Source: Thermococcus bergensis (lineage in GTDB: Archaea; Methanobacteriota_B; Thermococci; Thermococcales; Thermococcaceae). From it: 64,000 bases of DNA. Shown here piece after piece: positions 25,894 through 33,347 of this stretch; positions within the stretch are counted from its first letter, which is position 1; every line of letters starts with the position of its first letter. The notes under the pieces were generated by a model. The model made no database searches, had not been told where the DNA came from, and saw nothing but the letters and a program-made list of their open reading frames with translations. The stretch lies in NCBI RefSeq assembly GCF_020386975.1, contig NZ_JABFNK010000005.1, positions 186,001 to 250,000 of the forward strand, read 5' to 3'. Made by a program: the position numbers and the translations under genes.

Positions 25894-26586
25894 CTACCTA
25901 TCGAACGAGAGCATTCCAATTGACCTGTCAATGTGCCTTATTGTGGCCTTGGCCAGGGATGAACGAATATCAATACGATCTATTAGGACATTTATTGAGT
26001 CCCTCCCTGCAATGAGAATGTCCAAAGCAAACCTCGTGAACTCTTTTCTCCCCATCTTGTAGACCCTGCCATTGTCGAAAATCCAAATCAGAGAGTTTCC
26101 ACTCCTTAAAAGTACTGCATGAAGGGTGGGGTCAAAGGCTCCAAAGTCCATGTCCACGTAGAGTTTGACCTTTGCTTGCGTTCTCCTTGCCCAGTCGGGG
26201 AGCTCTCCAATGGGCTTCAGCACGTCCTCGGGAACCATCCTGCCGTCTCCTGCAGGCGTTTTAACTCCAGGTCCTCCAATGAACTTTCTGAACTCGTTCT
26301 CCTTTTCGAGAGCGTATAAAATTCCAGCTATGAAGTTTCCAAGAAAGCGGGGGAAGCTTACGGTGGTGGAGAGAACATTGATGTCCCTAGGAACCCCAGT
26401 TAGGAGTGAGTGATTATCAATCCAGTGGCCTCTGAGCTCCGGCAGGTGGTGCTTGAGAACATTATCGAAGTCAAAAAGTACCTCTGTCCACTCCAAAAGC
26501 TCGTCCACGCTTTTAGCGGTTGGCTCCCCCCTCTCTGGGATGCACCAATACCAGTAAATTTCCGGGCACATGGTCACCAGCCTCAA
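25894..26586 (-). CDS. Unrecognised protein in the putative immunity cluster
   Basis: This 230-residue soluble protein belongs to no family I know. The C-terminal part (LIWIFDNGRVYKMGRKEFTR, then FALDILI) has the same layout, a beta-hairpin with Gly/Asn turn followed by a helix, that occurs in the two larger neighbours. The start is a weak point: TTG at 26586 or ATG at 26571 are both possible. It lies 31 bases after the gene at 26618-27610 and is read in the same direction. Confidence 0.65.
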   Translation of the reverse strand: MRLVTMCPEIYWYWCIPERGEPTAKSVDELLEWTEVLFDFDNVLKHHLPELRGHWIDNHSLLTGVPRDINVLSTTVSFPRFLGNFIAGILYALEKENEFRKFIGGPGVKTPAGDGRMVPEDVLKPIGELPDWARRTQAKVKLYVDMDFGAFDPTLHAVLLRSGNSLIWIFDNGRVYKMGRKEFTRFALDILIAGRDSINVLIDRIDIRSSLAKATIRHIDRSIGMLSFDR

Positions 26587-26617
26587 CTCCAGTGCCTCAC
26601 CGCTGGAGTTTATCCTA

Positions 26618-27610
26618 CTATCTCAAGATCTCTTCAAGCTCTTTCCTGAGCCAGTGCCCTTCTCCCCGTTCTTCGAGTTTCTCAACAACTTCCTTCACAG
26701 CCCTCACGACCTCATCCTCTACTTCTTCCATACTGGCCCTCACAACTGAACCGGTTTTAACGTTCACAAAGGCCATTTCACGGTTCTTTTTAAAGATGAA
26801 CAACAGGCCCGGCCATTCGTTCCCAAAGCAGGGTCCGAAGTACTCCAAAGACTCCTCCCCAAGCAGGGAGGATGCCCTTCTTATCACGTCTTCGTAGAGA
26901 GTTATCTCGACCTGGCACCTGTTCTCCAGACCGCGAATACTCCTGAGGACTTCCAACAGCGAGCCGGCAAATGCCACCGGTTCAACGAGCCCGCTGAATA
27001 TTTCCTTGCCATGACTTATGATTGCGTAAACCAGGGGAAACTTCTTGTTCCTGCATTTAACCTCCCCGAGCCACTCAACCTTAATTTCAAACTTTTTCTC
27101 AGTGGGGAGAAAGCCCTTCCTACTCGCCATTTCCTCCACAATCCTAAGCTCCCTCATTAAGTCCTCATCAGGAAACTTCACGAGGAAGGAGCGGACAAAG
27201 CTTATGGCGGATGGAACGAACTTCTCGCGAGGAACCTCCACGGTCGTCACATCTTTTCTATCCTCCCGGCGTATTTTAAGCTGGATGAGGTCGCCATTGA
27301 TTTTAAAGATGATATAGGATATTGGTTCGTACGTGCCCAACCTTAGGGTAATACTGTTATCTCGACAATATCTGCCAGGAAATAACAAAACATCACACTT
27401 TCCGCTCCGAATGTACAGTTCCTTAACGCCCTCGCAGGAGTTAACAGCGAATGCAATGGCCTCGATAATGTCACCAACCGCGTCTTTGGTAAAGCAGTCG
27501 CCCAAGGGCATGATCTCATCCCCGTGTTTGATGGCAATGGTCAGGGTATCCGCAGACACCTCGCCCCTGAGAGCCTCCTCAAAGCCAAAGAAGATAAAGG
27601 AGAAGGACAT
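26618..27610 (-). CDS. Unrecognised protein, paralogue-like to its upstream neighbour; candidate immunity protein
   Basis: This 330-residue soluble protein shares a layout with the gene at 27615-28478: an N-terminal strand-rich part with a TxD-then-helix element, a middle GxLP(T/A)E followed by an alternating strand ending GE(V/I)K, and a C-terminal hairpin plus charged helix. Its first 30 residues are duplicated in the chimeric gene at 25858. The start lies five bases after the preceding stop. In bacterial polymorphic toxin loci such runs of related downstream genes are usually immunity genes. I infer this role from position and paralogy only. Confidence 0.65.
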   Translation of the reverse strand: MSFSFIFFGFEEALRGEVSADTLTIAIKHGDEIMPLGDCFTKDAVGDIIEAIAFAVNSCEGVKELYIRSGKCDVLLFPGRYCRDNSITLRLGTYEPISYIIFKINGDLIQLKIRREDRKDVTTVEVPREKFVPSAISFVRSFLVKFPDEDLMRELRIVEEMASRKGFLPTEKKFEIKVEWLGEVKCRNKKFPLVYAIISHGKEIFSGLVEPVAFAGSLLEVLRSIRGLENRCQVEITLYEDVIRRASSLLGEESLEYFGPCFGNEWPGLLFIFKKNREMAFVNVKTGSVVRASMEEVEDEVVRAVKEVVEKLEERGEGHWLRKELEEILR

Positions 27611-27614
27611 GAGC

Positions 27615-28478
27615 TCACTTCCCAGATAGCTTTACCCTTTTAAGTTCCTTTTCTGCATCTTTGATGGCCTCATCGATGGCCCTCAGGAGAGCGTTCTTTG
27701 GGACTTTGACTGCCATACCGGAATACAGGACGAATGCCAGCAAAAATTCTCCCTTTCCAGAGTCTGCCGCATAGAGAACTTCAAAGGGGTCATAGGTTGA
27801 AAGGGTAAAGCGAACGAAAGGAGGAGCCGCTCCTGCTGAGAGCTTTTTAAGGCCCGCCAGTTCGCGGAGAAGGCCCCTATCCTCCGGCTTTTTTACCCCT
27901 TTGGAAGACAGCCTCTTGATTTCACCATCAACGTTCCACTTTACCCGCCACTCCTCCGCAGGCAGTTTGCCATCCGCCACAAACGCCCTGAGAAGTTTAA
28001 GCTCCTCAACGTACCCCTCGAGATTAACAAACGCCTCCAGTACGTACGTGCTCCCGTAAACTTGAACTTCGTACTCGTCCATGATATCCTCAGGTTCACT
28101 GAACATCTCAAGAACTTCATGCGAAGGCGGCTTTAGTTTGAACCTGAGCCACTCCATCCGCACGGGTTTATTATTGAGAACCGCTTTCAGGTTCTGGATG
28201 GAAGTTCGGATTGCCTCGATGAAGTTGTCACGGGTGAGCTGTACTTCCCCACCATCCCAAAGGGTCAGGTGAACCCATCCACCCTCAGCCATTATCTTCA
28301 AGTCCCAGAGCTTTTTCGGGAGAGCATCCATCGAGTGGAGTGCCTTTAGGGAGCTTATGAATTCATCCAGCGTCACTGGGTCTTCACTGATGAAAACTGG
28401 CCCCTCTTCGAGCACCAGCACTGGAAATCCCCTATCTCCATCTCGAGGGGAAAATGAAAAGGCAAAGATTGAAATCAC
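27615..28478 (-). CDS. Unrecognised protein directly downstream of the broken toxin gene; candidate cognate immunity protein
   Basis: This 287-residue soluble acidic protein has no recognised domain. The ATG at 28478 follows GGGAGGTGATTTC and begins only seven bases after the stop of the restored toxin frame (28486-28488), the position expected of the cognate immunity gene. A recurring element (VHLTLWDGGEVQLTRDNFIE and, near the C-terminus, LLAFVLYSGMAVKVPKNALL) suggests an internal repeat of a hairpin-helix unit. The IS982-like insertion upstream separates it from the original promoter. Confidence 0.7.
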   Translation of the reverse strand: MISIFAFSFSPRDGDRGFPVLVLEEGPVFISEDPVTLDEFISSLKALHSMDALPKKLWDLKIMAEGGWVHLTLWDGGEVQLTRDNFIEAIRTSIQNLKAVLNNKPVRMEWLRFKLKPPSHEVLEMFSEPEDIMDEYEVQVYGSTYVLEAFVNLEGYVEELKLLRAFVADGKLPAEEWRVKWNVDGEIKRLSSKGVKKPEDRGLLRELAGLKKLSAGAAPPFVRFTLSTYDPFEVLYAADSGKGEFLLAFVLYSGMAVKVPKNALLRAIDEAIKDAEKELKRVKLSGK

Positions 28479-28485
28479 CTCCCTG

Positions 28486-28601
28486 TCAATATCTCCTTGA
28501 AGATGGTGGGAATGCCGTAACTATCCGGTACATCCCCCATTTGATTCTCTCAATCACCACCACAACTTTCTTTCCCAGCTTTGGGGAATATTTAACAAGT
28601 A
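28486..28601 (-). pseudogene. 3' remnant of the interrupted toxin gene
   Basis: When the IS (28602-29533) and one copy of its 7-bp target duplication ACAAGTA are removed, the frame of the gene at 30396 continues here. After ...RIVLV it reads KYSPKLGKKVVVVIERIKWG, then MYRIVTAFPPSSRRY, and stops with TGA at 28488-28486. The added 35 residues give a full protein of 323. A hydrophobic strand followed by IVTAFP is the usual end of BECR-fold (barnase/EndoU/colicin-like) nuclease domains. Confidence 0.8.
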
Positions 28602-29533
28602 ACCCTAGTTCCCATTAGATCGTTAGAGTTATAAGCACTTAAGTCTTTTGGTTGATTGGTGGTTGTTATGAACTTTCAGCAGGAAATCCTGATCATAAAA
28701 TCCGAAATCTATCCGATAATCAGCAAACACTACCCGAAAAACACTCACAGGGAAATAATCAGCCTCTACGACCTAATAACCTTCGCAATACTAGCACACT
28801 TGCACTTTAACGGAGTTTACAAGCACGCTTACAGAGTCCTAATCGAAGAAATGAAGCTGTTCCCCAAAATCAGGTACAACAAACTAACAGAACGCTTGAA
28901 CAGGCACGAAAAACTCCTGCTCCTAGCGCAGGAAGAATTATTCAAAAAACACGCCAGAGAATACGTTAGAATACTGGACTCAAAGCCCATTCAGACCAAG
29001 GAGTTGGCCAGAAAAAACAGGAAGGATAAGGAGGGTTCTTCAGAAGTCATCTCTGAAAAGCCCGCAGTTGGGTTTGTTCCCTCTAAAAAAAGTTTTACTA
29101 TGGGTACAAGCTGACCTGTTACTCTGATGGAAATTTGCTGGCTTTGCTGTCCGTTGATCCGGCGAATAAGCATGATGTGAGTGTTGTCAGGGAAAAGTTC
29201 TGGGTGATTGTTGAGGAGTTTTCTGGCTGTTTTCTGTTTTTGGATAAGGGTTACGTTAGTAGAGAACTTCAGGAGGAATTCCTGAAGTTTGGCGTTGTTT
29301 ACACGCCGGTGAAGCGGGAGAATCAGGTTAGTAATCTGGAGGAGAAGAAGTTTTACAAGTACTTGTCTGACTTTCGCAGGAGGATTGAGACTTTGTTTTC
29401 GAAGTTTTCTGAGTTTCTTCTGAGGCCGAGCAGGAGTGTTAGTTTGAGGGGGTTAGCTGTCAGGATTTTAGGGGCGATTCTGGCCGTGAATCTGGACAGA
29501 TTATACAACTTCACAGGTGGTGGGAACTAGGGT
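28602..29533 (+). mobile_element. IS982-like element, copy 1
   Basis: The element is 932 bp with terminal inverted repeats ACCCTAGTTCCCA / TGGGAACTAGGGT. It is flanked by the 7-bp direct repeat ACAAGTA (28595-28601 and 29534-29540). Three more copies of the same length occur at 46458, 53902 and 60753. This copy is inserted in the 3' part of the putative toxin gene. Confidence 0.93.
28668..29530 (+). CDS. IS982-like transposase, split by a -1 frameshift at an A7 run
   Basis: The first frame ends at 29114 and the second opens upstream of 29135. At TCTAAAAAAAG (about 29085-29095) a -1 shift joins ...GFVPSKK to KFYYGYKLTCYSDGNLLALL. The join unites a DDE triad: ILDS in the first part, FLDKGY and RRIETLF in the second. 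Since all four copies keep the same A7 run and both open frames, programmed frameshifting is more likely than decay. Confidence 0.85.
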
Positions 29534-30396
29534 ACAAGTACTATTCTCTGTTTTCCATTGACAATGTCTCCGCATTCAATTTTGTCTGGGTTTTCTATAA
29601 CCTTGCCCATTTCGTTTAAAAGATCCACGGCGGAAATGTGAGTGAACTGATCTTTTCCAGGCTTTTTCATGAGGTGGTTAAAAATAATATGTTTTGCCCC
29701 TTTTGCATCAATGATAACATCTCCTCCTTCGAATACTCCACAATCAAGGTTTGCCCCATTGAAGTGTGCCCTGAAACCCCTGTACCCCTCGTCAAAATCC
29801 TCTGCAAGCTTTTTAGCATCGTTGGCATCCCAGCCGTTTAAGTACGCTTGTGCCAAGAGTTTGCCGTACTCCTTCGGGCTAAATAGATCCTCCACAGCTT
29901 TAACTTCGTCTCTGGTTATTGTTATGACCGACTTCACTATGACGGTTTCCTTCTTTAGACCGCCCCATTTTTTCTTTACGTAGCCATATCCAATTTCTAC
30001 TTTAGTTCCCCAGAAGTTCTTGCTCTCGATTCCCTTTGCCAGTTCCTGCCCGTTGTATGAAATTCTGTCTGGAAGTTCTTTATAGAACGCTTCAGTGAAC
30101 TCGCTAACAGGTTTGGAGTACAAATATTTTGAAATTGCCAACACAACTCCGCCTATAAACACTACCCATCCTATGCCCGGAACAAATCCACCAAAGAATT
30201 TTTCTACTACAATCTCAGCACCAACATTCTCCGGCTGAATCTCATCTCCTGGTCTCTTTTCCGGACTGAACTCCTGCGGAACCATTACGGTGCCGTTCAC
30301 TGTGCTGTTGACGAGGCTCGCCGTTGCACTCGCACCGCTGAACGCCAATCCCAAAATCAAAAAGCTGAAGAGTAGGGCGAGGGTTTTCTTCCACAT
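29527..30396 (-). CDS. Signal-peptide protein with BECR-like ribonuclease toxin domain, truncated by an IS
   Basis: The present frame has 289 residues. It has a signal peptide (MWKKTLALLFSFLILGLAFS), a membrane segment at about 73-93 (GIGWVVFIGGVVLAISKYLY), a middle region of about 130 residues, and a C-terminal domain with GAKHIIFNHLMKK (H236, H241), DQFTHISAVDLL and KQRIVLV (R284). This His/Lys/Arg layout resembles barnase-EndoU-colicin-RelE (BECR) nuclease toxins. The last residue and stop come from the IS end; the true C-terminus lies at 28486-28601. A TATA element (CTTTTTAAAG, 30441-30450) precedes the gene. The toxin call rests on motif pattern and on the downstream candidate immunity genes. 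Confidence 0.65.
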   Translation of the reverse strand: MWKKTLALLFSFLILGLAFSGASATASLVNSTVNGTVMVPQEFSPEKRPGDEIQPENVGAEIVVEKFFGGFVPGIGWVVFIGGVVLAISKYLYSKPVSEFTEAFYKELPDRISYNGQELAKGIESKNFWGTKVEIGYGYVKKKWGGLKKETVIVKSVITITRDEVKAVEDLFSPKEYGKLLAQAYLNGWDANDAKKLAEDFDEGYRGFRAHFNGANLDCGVFEGGDVIIDAKGAKHIIFNHLMKKPGKDQFTHISAVDLLNEMGKVIENPDKIECGDIVNGKQRIVLVP

Positions 30397-30467
30397 CCCG
30401 GAGCACCTCCAGATACGTACACTGGATAATCAAGCCAGAACTTTAAAAAGATTACTATGGTAGAGTT

Positions 30468-31246
30468 GACACTGTCAGGATAAGCAGTGGGACGTTAGGT
30501 TTAAGTTTCTGATACCTCTTCAGAAAAGGGGAGAGAAATGAGGACTGAAACCATTATTTACTTACTGGTTTCAGTCTTAAAAACCTTTCGCCGGAACAAA
30601 ATCCCAGCAAAAAAGAAAACCAGGGCAATAAACCTGTACCTGCACGGACTAAGTTACAGACAGGTAGGAACAATCCTCGAAATCAGCCACACAACAGTCT
30701 GGGAAACAGTCCAAAAATTCGCGAAAGCAGTTTACCAGCCGAAAATCCTCGCAGTCAAAAAACAGAGAAACTTCATCGCAATTGACGAGACAGTGATAAA
30801 GATCAACGGCCAGAAGAGATTTCTCTGGGCTGCAATCGACGTTGAGAGCAAAGAAATCCTAGCAGTATGGATTACAAGCGTTAGGAACTGGTGGATTGCC
30901 AGGGACTTCATTCTAGTTGTTTTGAAATCCTGCGAGGGACAGCCAATTTTCCTGGTTGACAAAGGGCCGTGGTATAAATCAGCGTTTAAATCTCTCGGGC
31001 TGGATTATCTGCATGTGACTTTCGGGCCGAGGAACTGTGTTGAGCGCTGGTTTAGGACTGTTAAAGAGAGAACAAAGCGTTTCTGGAATAACTTCAGGGC
31101 TAGAGACTGGAGGAGGGTTCACAGGTTTGTTTTTCTGTTTTCATTCTGGTATAATTTTGTTAGAATTCATTCTCGGTTTGGTGGACCGCCTGGTGATGTG
31201 ACTGAATGGCTTCAGGAGGTGATACCCCAGTTATCCTGACAGTATC
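30468..31246 (+). mobile_element. IS6-family element, copy 1
   Basis: The element is 779 bp with 16-bp inverted ends GACACTGTCAGGATAA / TTATCCTGACAGTATC. It is flanked by the 8-bp target duplication GTAGAGTT (30460-30467 and 31247-31254), as usual for IS6. It resembles the IS6-type elements known from Pyrococcus furiosus. It is inserted just upstream of the putative toxin gene promoter. Confidence 0.95.
30538..31239 (+). CDS. IS6-family transposase
   Basis: This intact 233-residue DDE transposase has an N-terminal helix-turn-helix (LSYRQVGTILEISHTTVWET) and catalytic residues in FIAIDETVI, FLVDKGPWY and RNCVERWFR, followed by the K/R-rich helix typical of IS6. The second copy at 37704-38405 has an identical protein, so both are recent. 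Confidence 0.95.
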   Translation: MRTETIIYLLVSVLKTFRRNKIPAKKKTRAINLYLHGLSYRQVGTILEISHTTVWETVQKFAKAVYQPKILAVKKQRNFIAIDETVIKINGQKRFLWAAIDVESKEILAVWITSVRNWWIARDFILVVLKSCEGQPIFLVDKGPWYKSAFKSLGLDYLHVTFGPRNCVERWFRTVKERTKRFWNNFRARDWRRVHRFVFLFSFWYNFVRIHSRFGGPPGDVTEWLQEVIPQLS

Positions 31247-31389
31247 GTAGAGTTTAACAAGTTCGTAATGGTAGAATTTAAATCAAACTCTCAAAAGTTC
31301 AGAAAATACAACTCTGACAAATAGAGCGCCCGAGAGACTAAGTCCTTTTCAGGCTTTCAAGAAAAAGACAAAGCAAAAGTGAAGAGAGC

Positions 31390-32760
31390 TCAATCCAGCT
31401 CCTCCGCGAGCGGGGCGTTCTCATCAACGCTTACGCCCCTGTTTAGCATGTCTCTGAGGTCCTTCTCTGGATCACTAATGAGCCTCAGGTCGAACTGCTT
31501 TCTCAGGACTTCAAAGACGTTCGGCGTAAGGAACTCTGGCGGCTTGGGGCCGAGGTATATGCCCTTTACTCCGAGATAGAGAAGCGAATAGAGTATCGCA
31601 ACAGCTTTCTGCTCCATCCAACTCAAAACGATGCTCACCGGCAGGGAGTTAACGTCCGTTCCGAGCTCGTTCGCTAGGGCTATTGCTATCTCAATTATGG
31701 AGTACACGTTGTTACACTGACCGAAGTCGAGAAAGCGTGGAATGCCATCTATTGTGCCGTAGTCCCTCGCGTTGTAGCGGAACTTACCGCAGGCAGCGGA
31801 AAGGATGAGTGCATCCTTTGGAATGAGCTCGGTCAGCCTCTCGTAGTAGCCCATGCCCTTGTGCGGCGTATCACACCCGCCGACGACGAAAATGTGCCTT
31901 ATCTTGCCCTCGTTGATGAGCTCAAGCAGCTTGTCCTTCATCGCGAGGACGTTGGTGTGGTGGAAGCCGGTGAGGAGCTTTCCGCCGTCGTGGGCCTTCA
32001 TCTTCGGCGTCTCAAGGGCCTTCTCTATTACCGGCTCAAAGTTGTAGTCCCCTATGTGCGGGACTCCCTCCAGGCCCGCTATTCCGGCGGTGAAGATTCT
32101 GTCGGCGTAGGCCTTCGTGGGCTGCTGGACACAGTTGCTCGTCCCCACTATAACCCCCGGGAACTCGGCGAATTCCTTCTTTTGATAGAGCCAGGAGCCG
32201 CCCCAGTTGCCGTAGAGGGCCTTGAACTTTTTGAGTTCAGGATAGGCATGAGCGGGGAACATCTCGGCGTGGGTGTAAACCTTTATTTCATCCTCAAGGC
32301 CCCTCTCCTCTATCTGCTTCAGGAGCTCGTAGAGAGCCTTGTAGCTGTGACCGGTGACGAGTATACCGTGTCCCTCGGCCGTTCCCGTGGGCACTTCGAC
32401 AGGCTCAGGCCTTCCAAAGGTCTCAACGTAGGCCTTATCCAAAAGCTTCATGGCCTCTAGGTGAACCCTTCCGTTCTCAAGGACGAGCTGGAGGAAGCGG
32501 TTCTTGTCGAAGTTGACGTTGGTCAGTGTCGAGTAGAGCGCCTCAGCTAGGAAGTGTCCTATCTCTGGGCTGTCATATCCTACTTCAAGTGCATGGTAGT
32601 AATAGGCAGAGGTGCCCTTTATGCCGTAAAGCAAGGCCTCCTGGAGTGAGTTAAGGTCGGGATCCTTCCCGCATACTCCCCTGACTGTGCACCCCCCGGC
32701 CAAACTCATGGAGCACTGGTTGCACAGCATATCAAATTCTTCGGGCACTCTTATCGCCAT
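31390..32760 (-). CDS. hcp: Hydroxylamine reductase / hybrid cluster protein
   Basis: Hcp reduces hydroxylamine and is linked to NO detoxification or S-nitrosation. The 456-residue protein has an N-terminal cluster motif C-x2-C-x7-C-x5-C (CNQCSMSLAGGCTVRGVCGK) and hybrid-cluster ligands in GTSNCVQQ, VVGGCDTP, AACGKFRYN and FGQCNN. The short form without the extra helical domain is usual in Pyrococcus and Thermococcus. I chose ATG 32760 because GGGAGGT lies just upstream; the open frame reaches 32787. It is divergent from an HTH regulator, with three operator-like palindromes between them. Confidence 0.95.
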   Translation of the reverse strand: MAIRVPEEFDMLCNQCSMSLAGGCTVRGVCGKDPDLNSLQEALLYGIKGTSAYYYHALEVGYDSPEIGHFLAEALYSTLTNVNFDKNRFLQLVLENGRVHLEAMKLLDKAYVETFGRPEPVEVPTGTAEGHGILVTGHSYKALYELLKQIEERGLEDEIKVYTHAEMFPAHAYPELKKFKALYGNWGGSWLYQKKEFAEFPGVIVGTSNCVQQPTKAYADRIFTAGIAGLEGVPHIGDYNFEPVIEKALETPKMKAHDGGKLLTGFHHTNVLAMKDKLLELINEGKIRHIFVVGGCDTPHKGMGYYERLTELIPKDALILSAACGKFRYNARDYGTIDGIPRFLDFGQCNNVYSIIEIAIALANELGTDVNSLPVSIVLSWMEQKAVAILYSLLYLGVKGIYLGPKPPEFLTPNVFEVLRKQFDLRLISDPEKDLRDMLNRGVSVDENAPLAEELD

Positions 32761-32778
32761 CTTCATACCTCCCTTTTT

Positions 32779-32792
32779 ATGGCACATGTCAT
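32779..32792. promoter_or_regulatory. Operator in the hcp leader
   Basis: ATGGCACATGTCAT matches the palindrome ATGACATATGTCAT at 12 of 14 positions. It lies between the likely hcp TATA element (minus-strand CTTTTATGC, about 32817-32826) and the hcp ribosome binding site, near the transcript start. Confidence 0.6.
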
Positions 32793-32856
32793 ACTTCGAT
32801 TATCCTTGAAATTTTTTGCATAAAAGCTTTGCGGTTTATTAACCTAAAAAGCCTTA

Positions 32857-32870
32857 ATGACGTATGTCAT
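32857..32870. promoter_or_regulatory. Central operator between hcp and its regulator
   Basis: ATGACGTATGTCAT differs from the perfect palindrome at 23961 at one position and has both half-sites intact. It lies between the two divergent core promoters and could control both. Confidence 0.65.
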
Positions 32871-32907
32871 TACAAGTTCGTGAGCCCCTTGACAGAAAAG
32901 TTTAAAT

Positions 32908-32921
32908 ATTCCGTATGTCAT
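32908..32921. promoter_or_regulatory. Operator overlapping the regulator promoter
   Basis: ATTCCGTATGTCAT has one perfect half-site and overlaps the downstream edge of the TATA element AGTTTAAATATT (about 32899-32910) of the regulator gene, which suggests autoregulation. Confidence 0.55.
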
Positions 32922-32932
32922 AAAAGGGTATC

Positions 32933-33319
32933 ATGAAGACGAACGCCTTCGATGCCGTGGCAAAATACGTATACCCTGCCCTCCGCAGGCGGCTGGTGGG
33001 GCTGTTGAGGGAGAGGGGACTTAACCAGATTCAGATAGCGGAGCTTTTACATATAACCCAGTCTGCCGTTTCGAGATACTTAGGGATGAACAGGGGCGCC
33101 CTCATAGAAGTGGAGAAGTTCCCTGACATTGACGAGAAGCTAAGGGGACTGGCGGATAGAATCATGAAAGAGAAGCCCGATGAGTATTATATCCATGGAG
33201 AACTCGTCAAAATTGCCATTGAAATGCTTGGAAAAGGCTATGTTTGCTCCTTCCACTCCAAAGTAGACCCGGAGATAGATCCAAAGCTCTGCAGGATATG
33301 TATAGAAACCTTTGGATGA
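32933..33319 (+). CDS. HTH transcriptional regulator with C-terminal cysteines (COG2522-like), probable regulator of the hcp/flavodiiron regulon
   Basis: This 128-residue protein has a helix-turn-helix at about residues 28-52 (LNQIQIAELLHITQSAVSRY) and a C-terminal tail with C105, C120 and C123 (YVCSFHSK, KLCRICIETFG), enough for a metal or Fe-S sensing site. It is divergent from hcp, and its own promoter overlaps one copy of the shared palindrome. I infer that it represses hcp, itself, the flavodiiron operon and the DUF2249 gene until NO or a related signal alters the cysteine site. Confidence 0.8.
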   Translation: MKTNAFDAVAKYVYPALRRRLVGLLRERGLNQIQIAELLHITQSAVSRYLGMNRGALIEVEKFPDIDEKLRGLADRIMKEKPDEYYIHGELVKIAIEMLGKGYVCSFHSKVDPEIDPKLCRICIETFG

Positions 33320-33347
33320 TTAAATAAAAAAGGTTGAAGAGAAAGAT

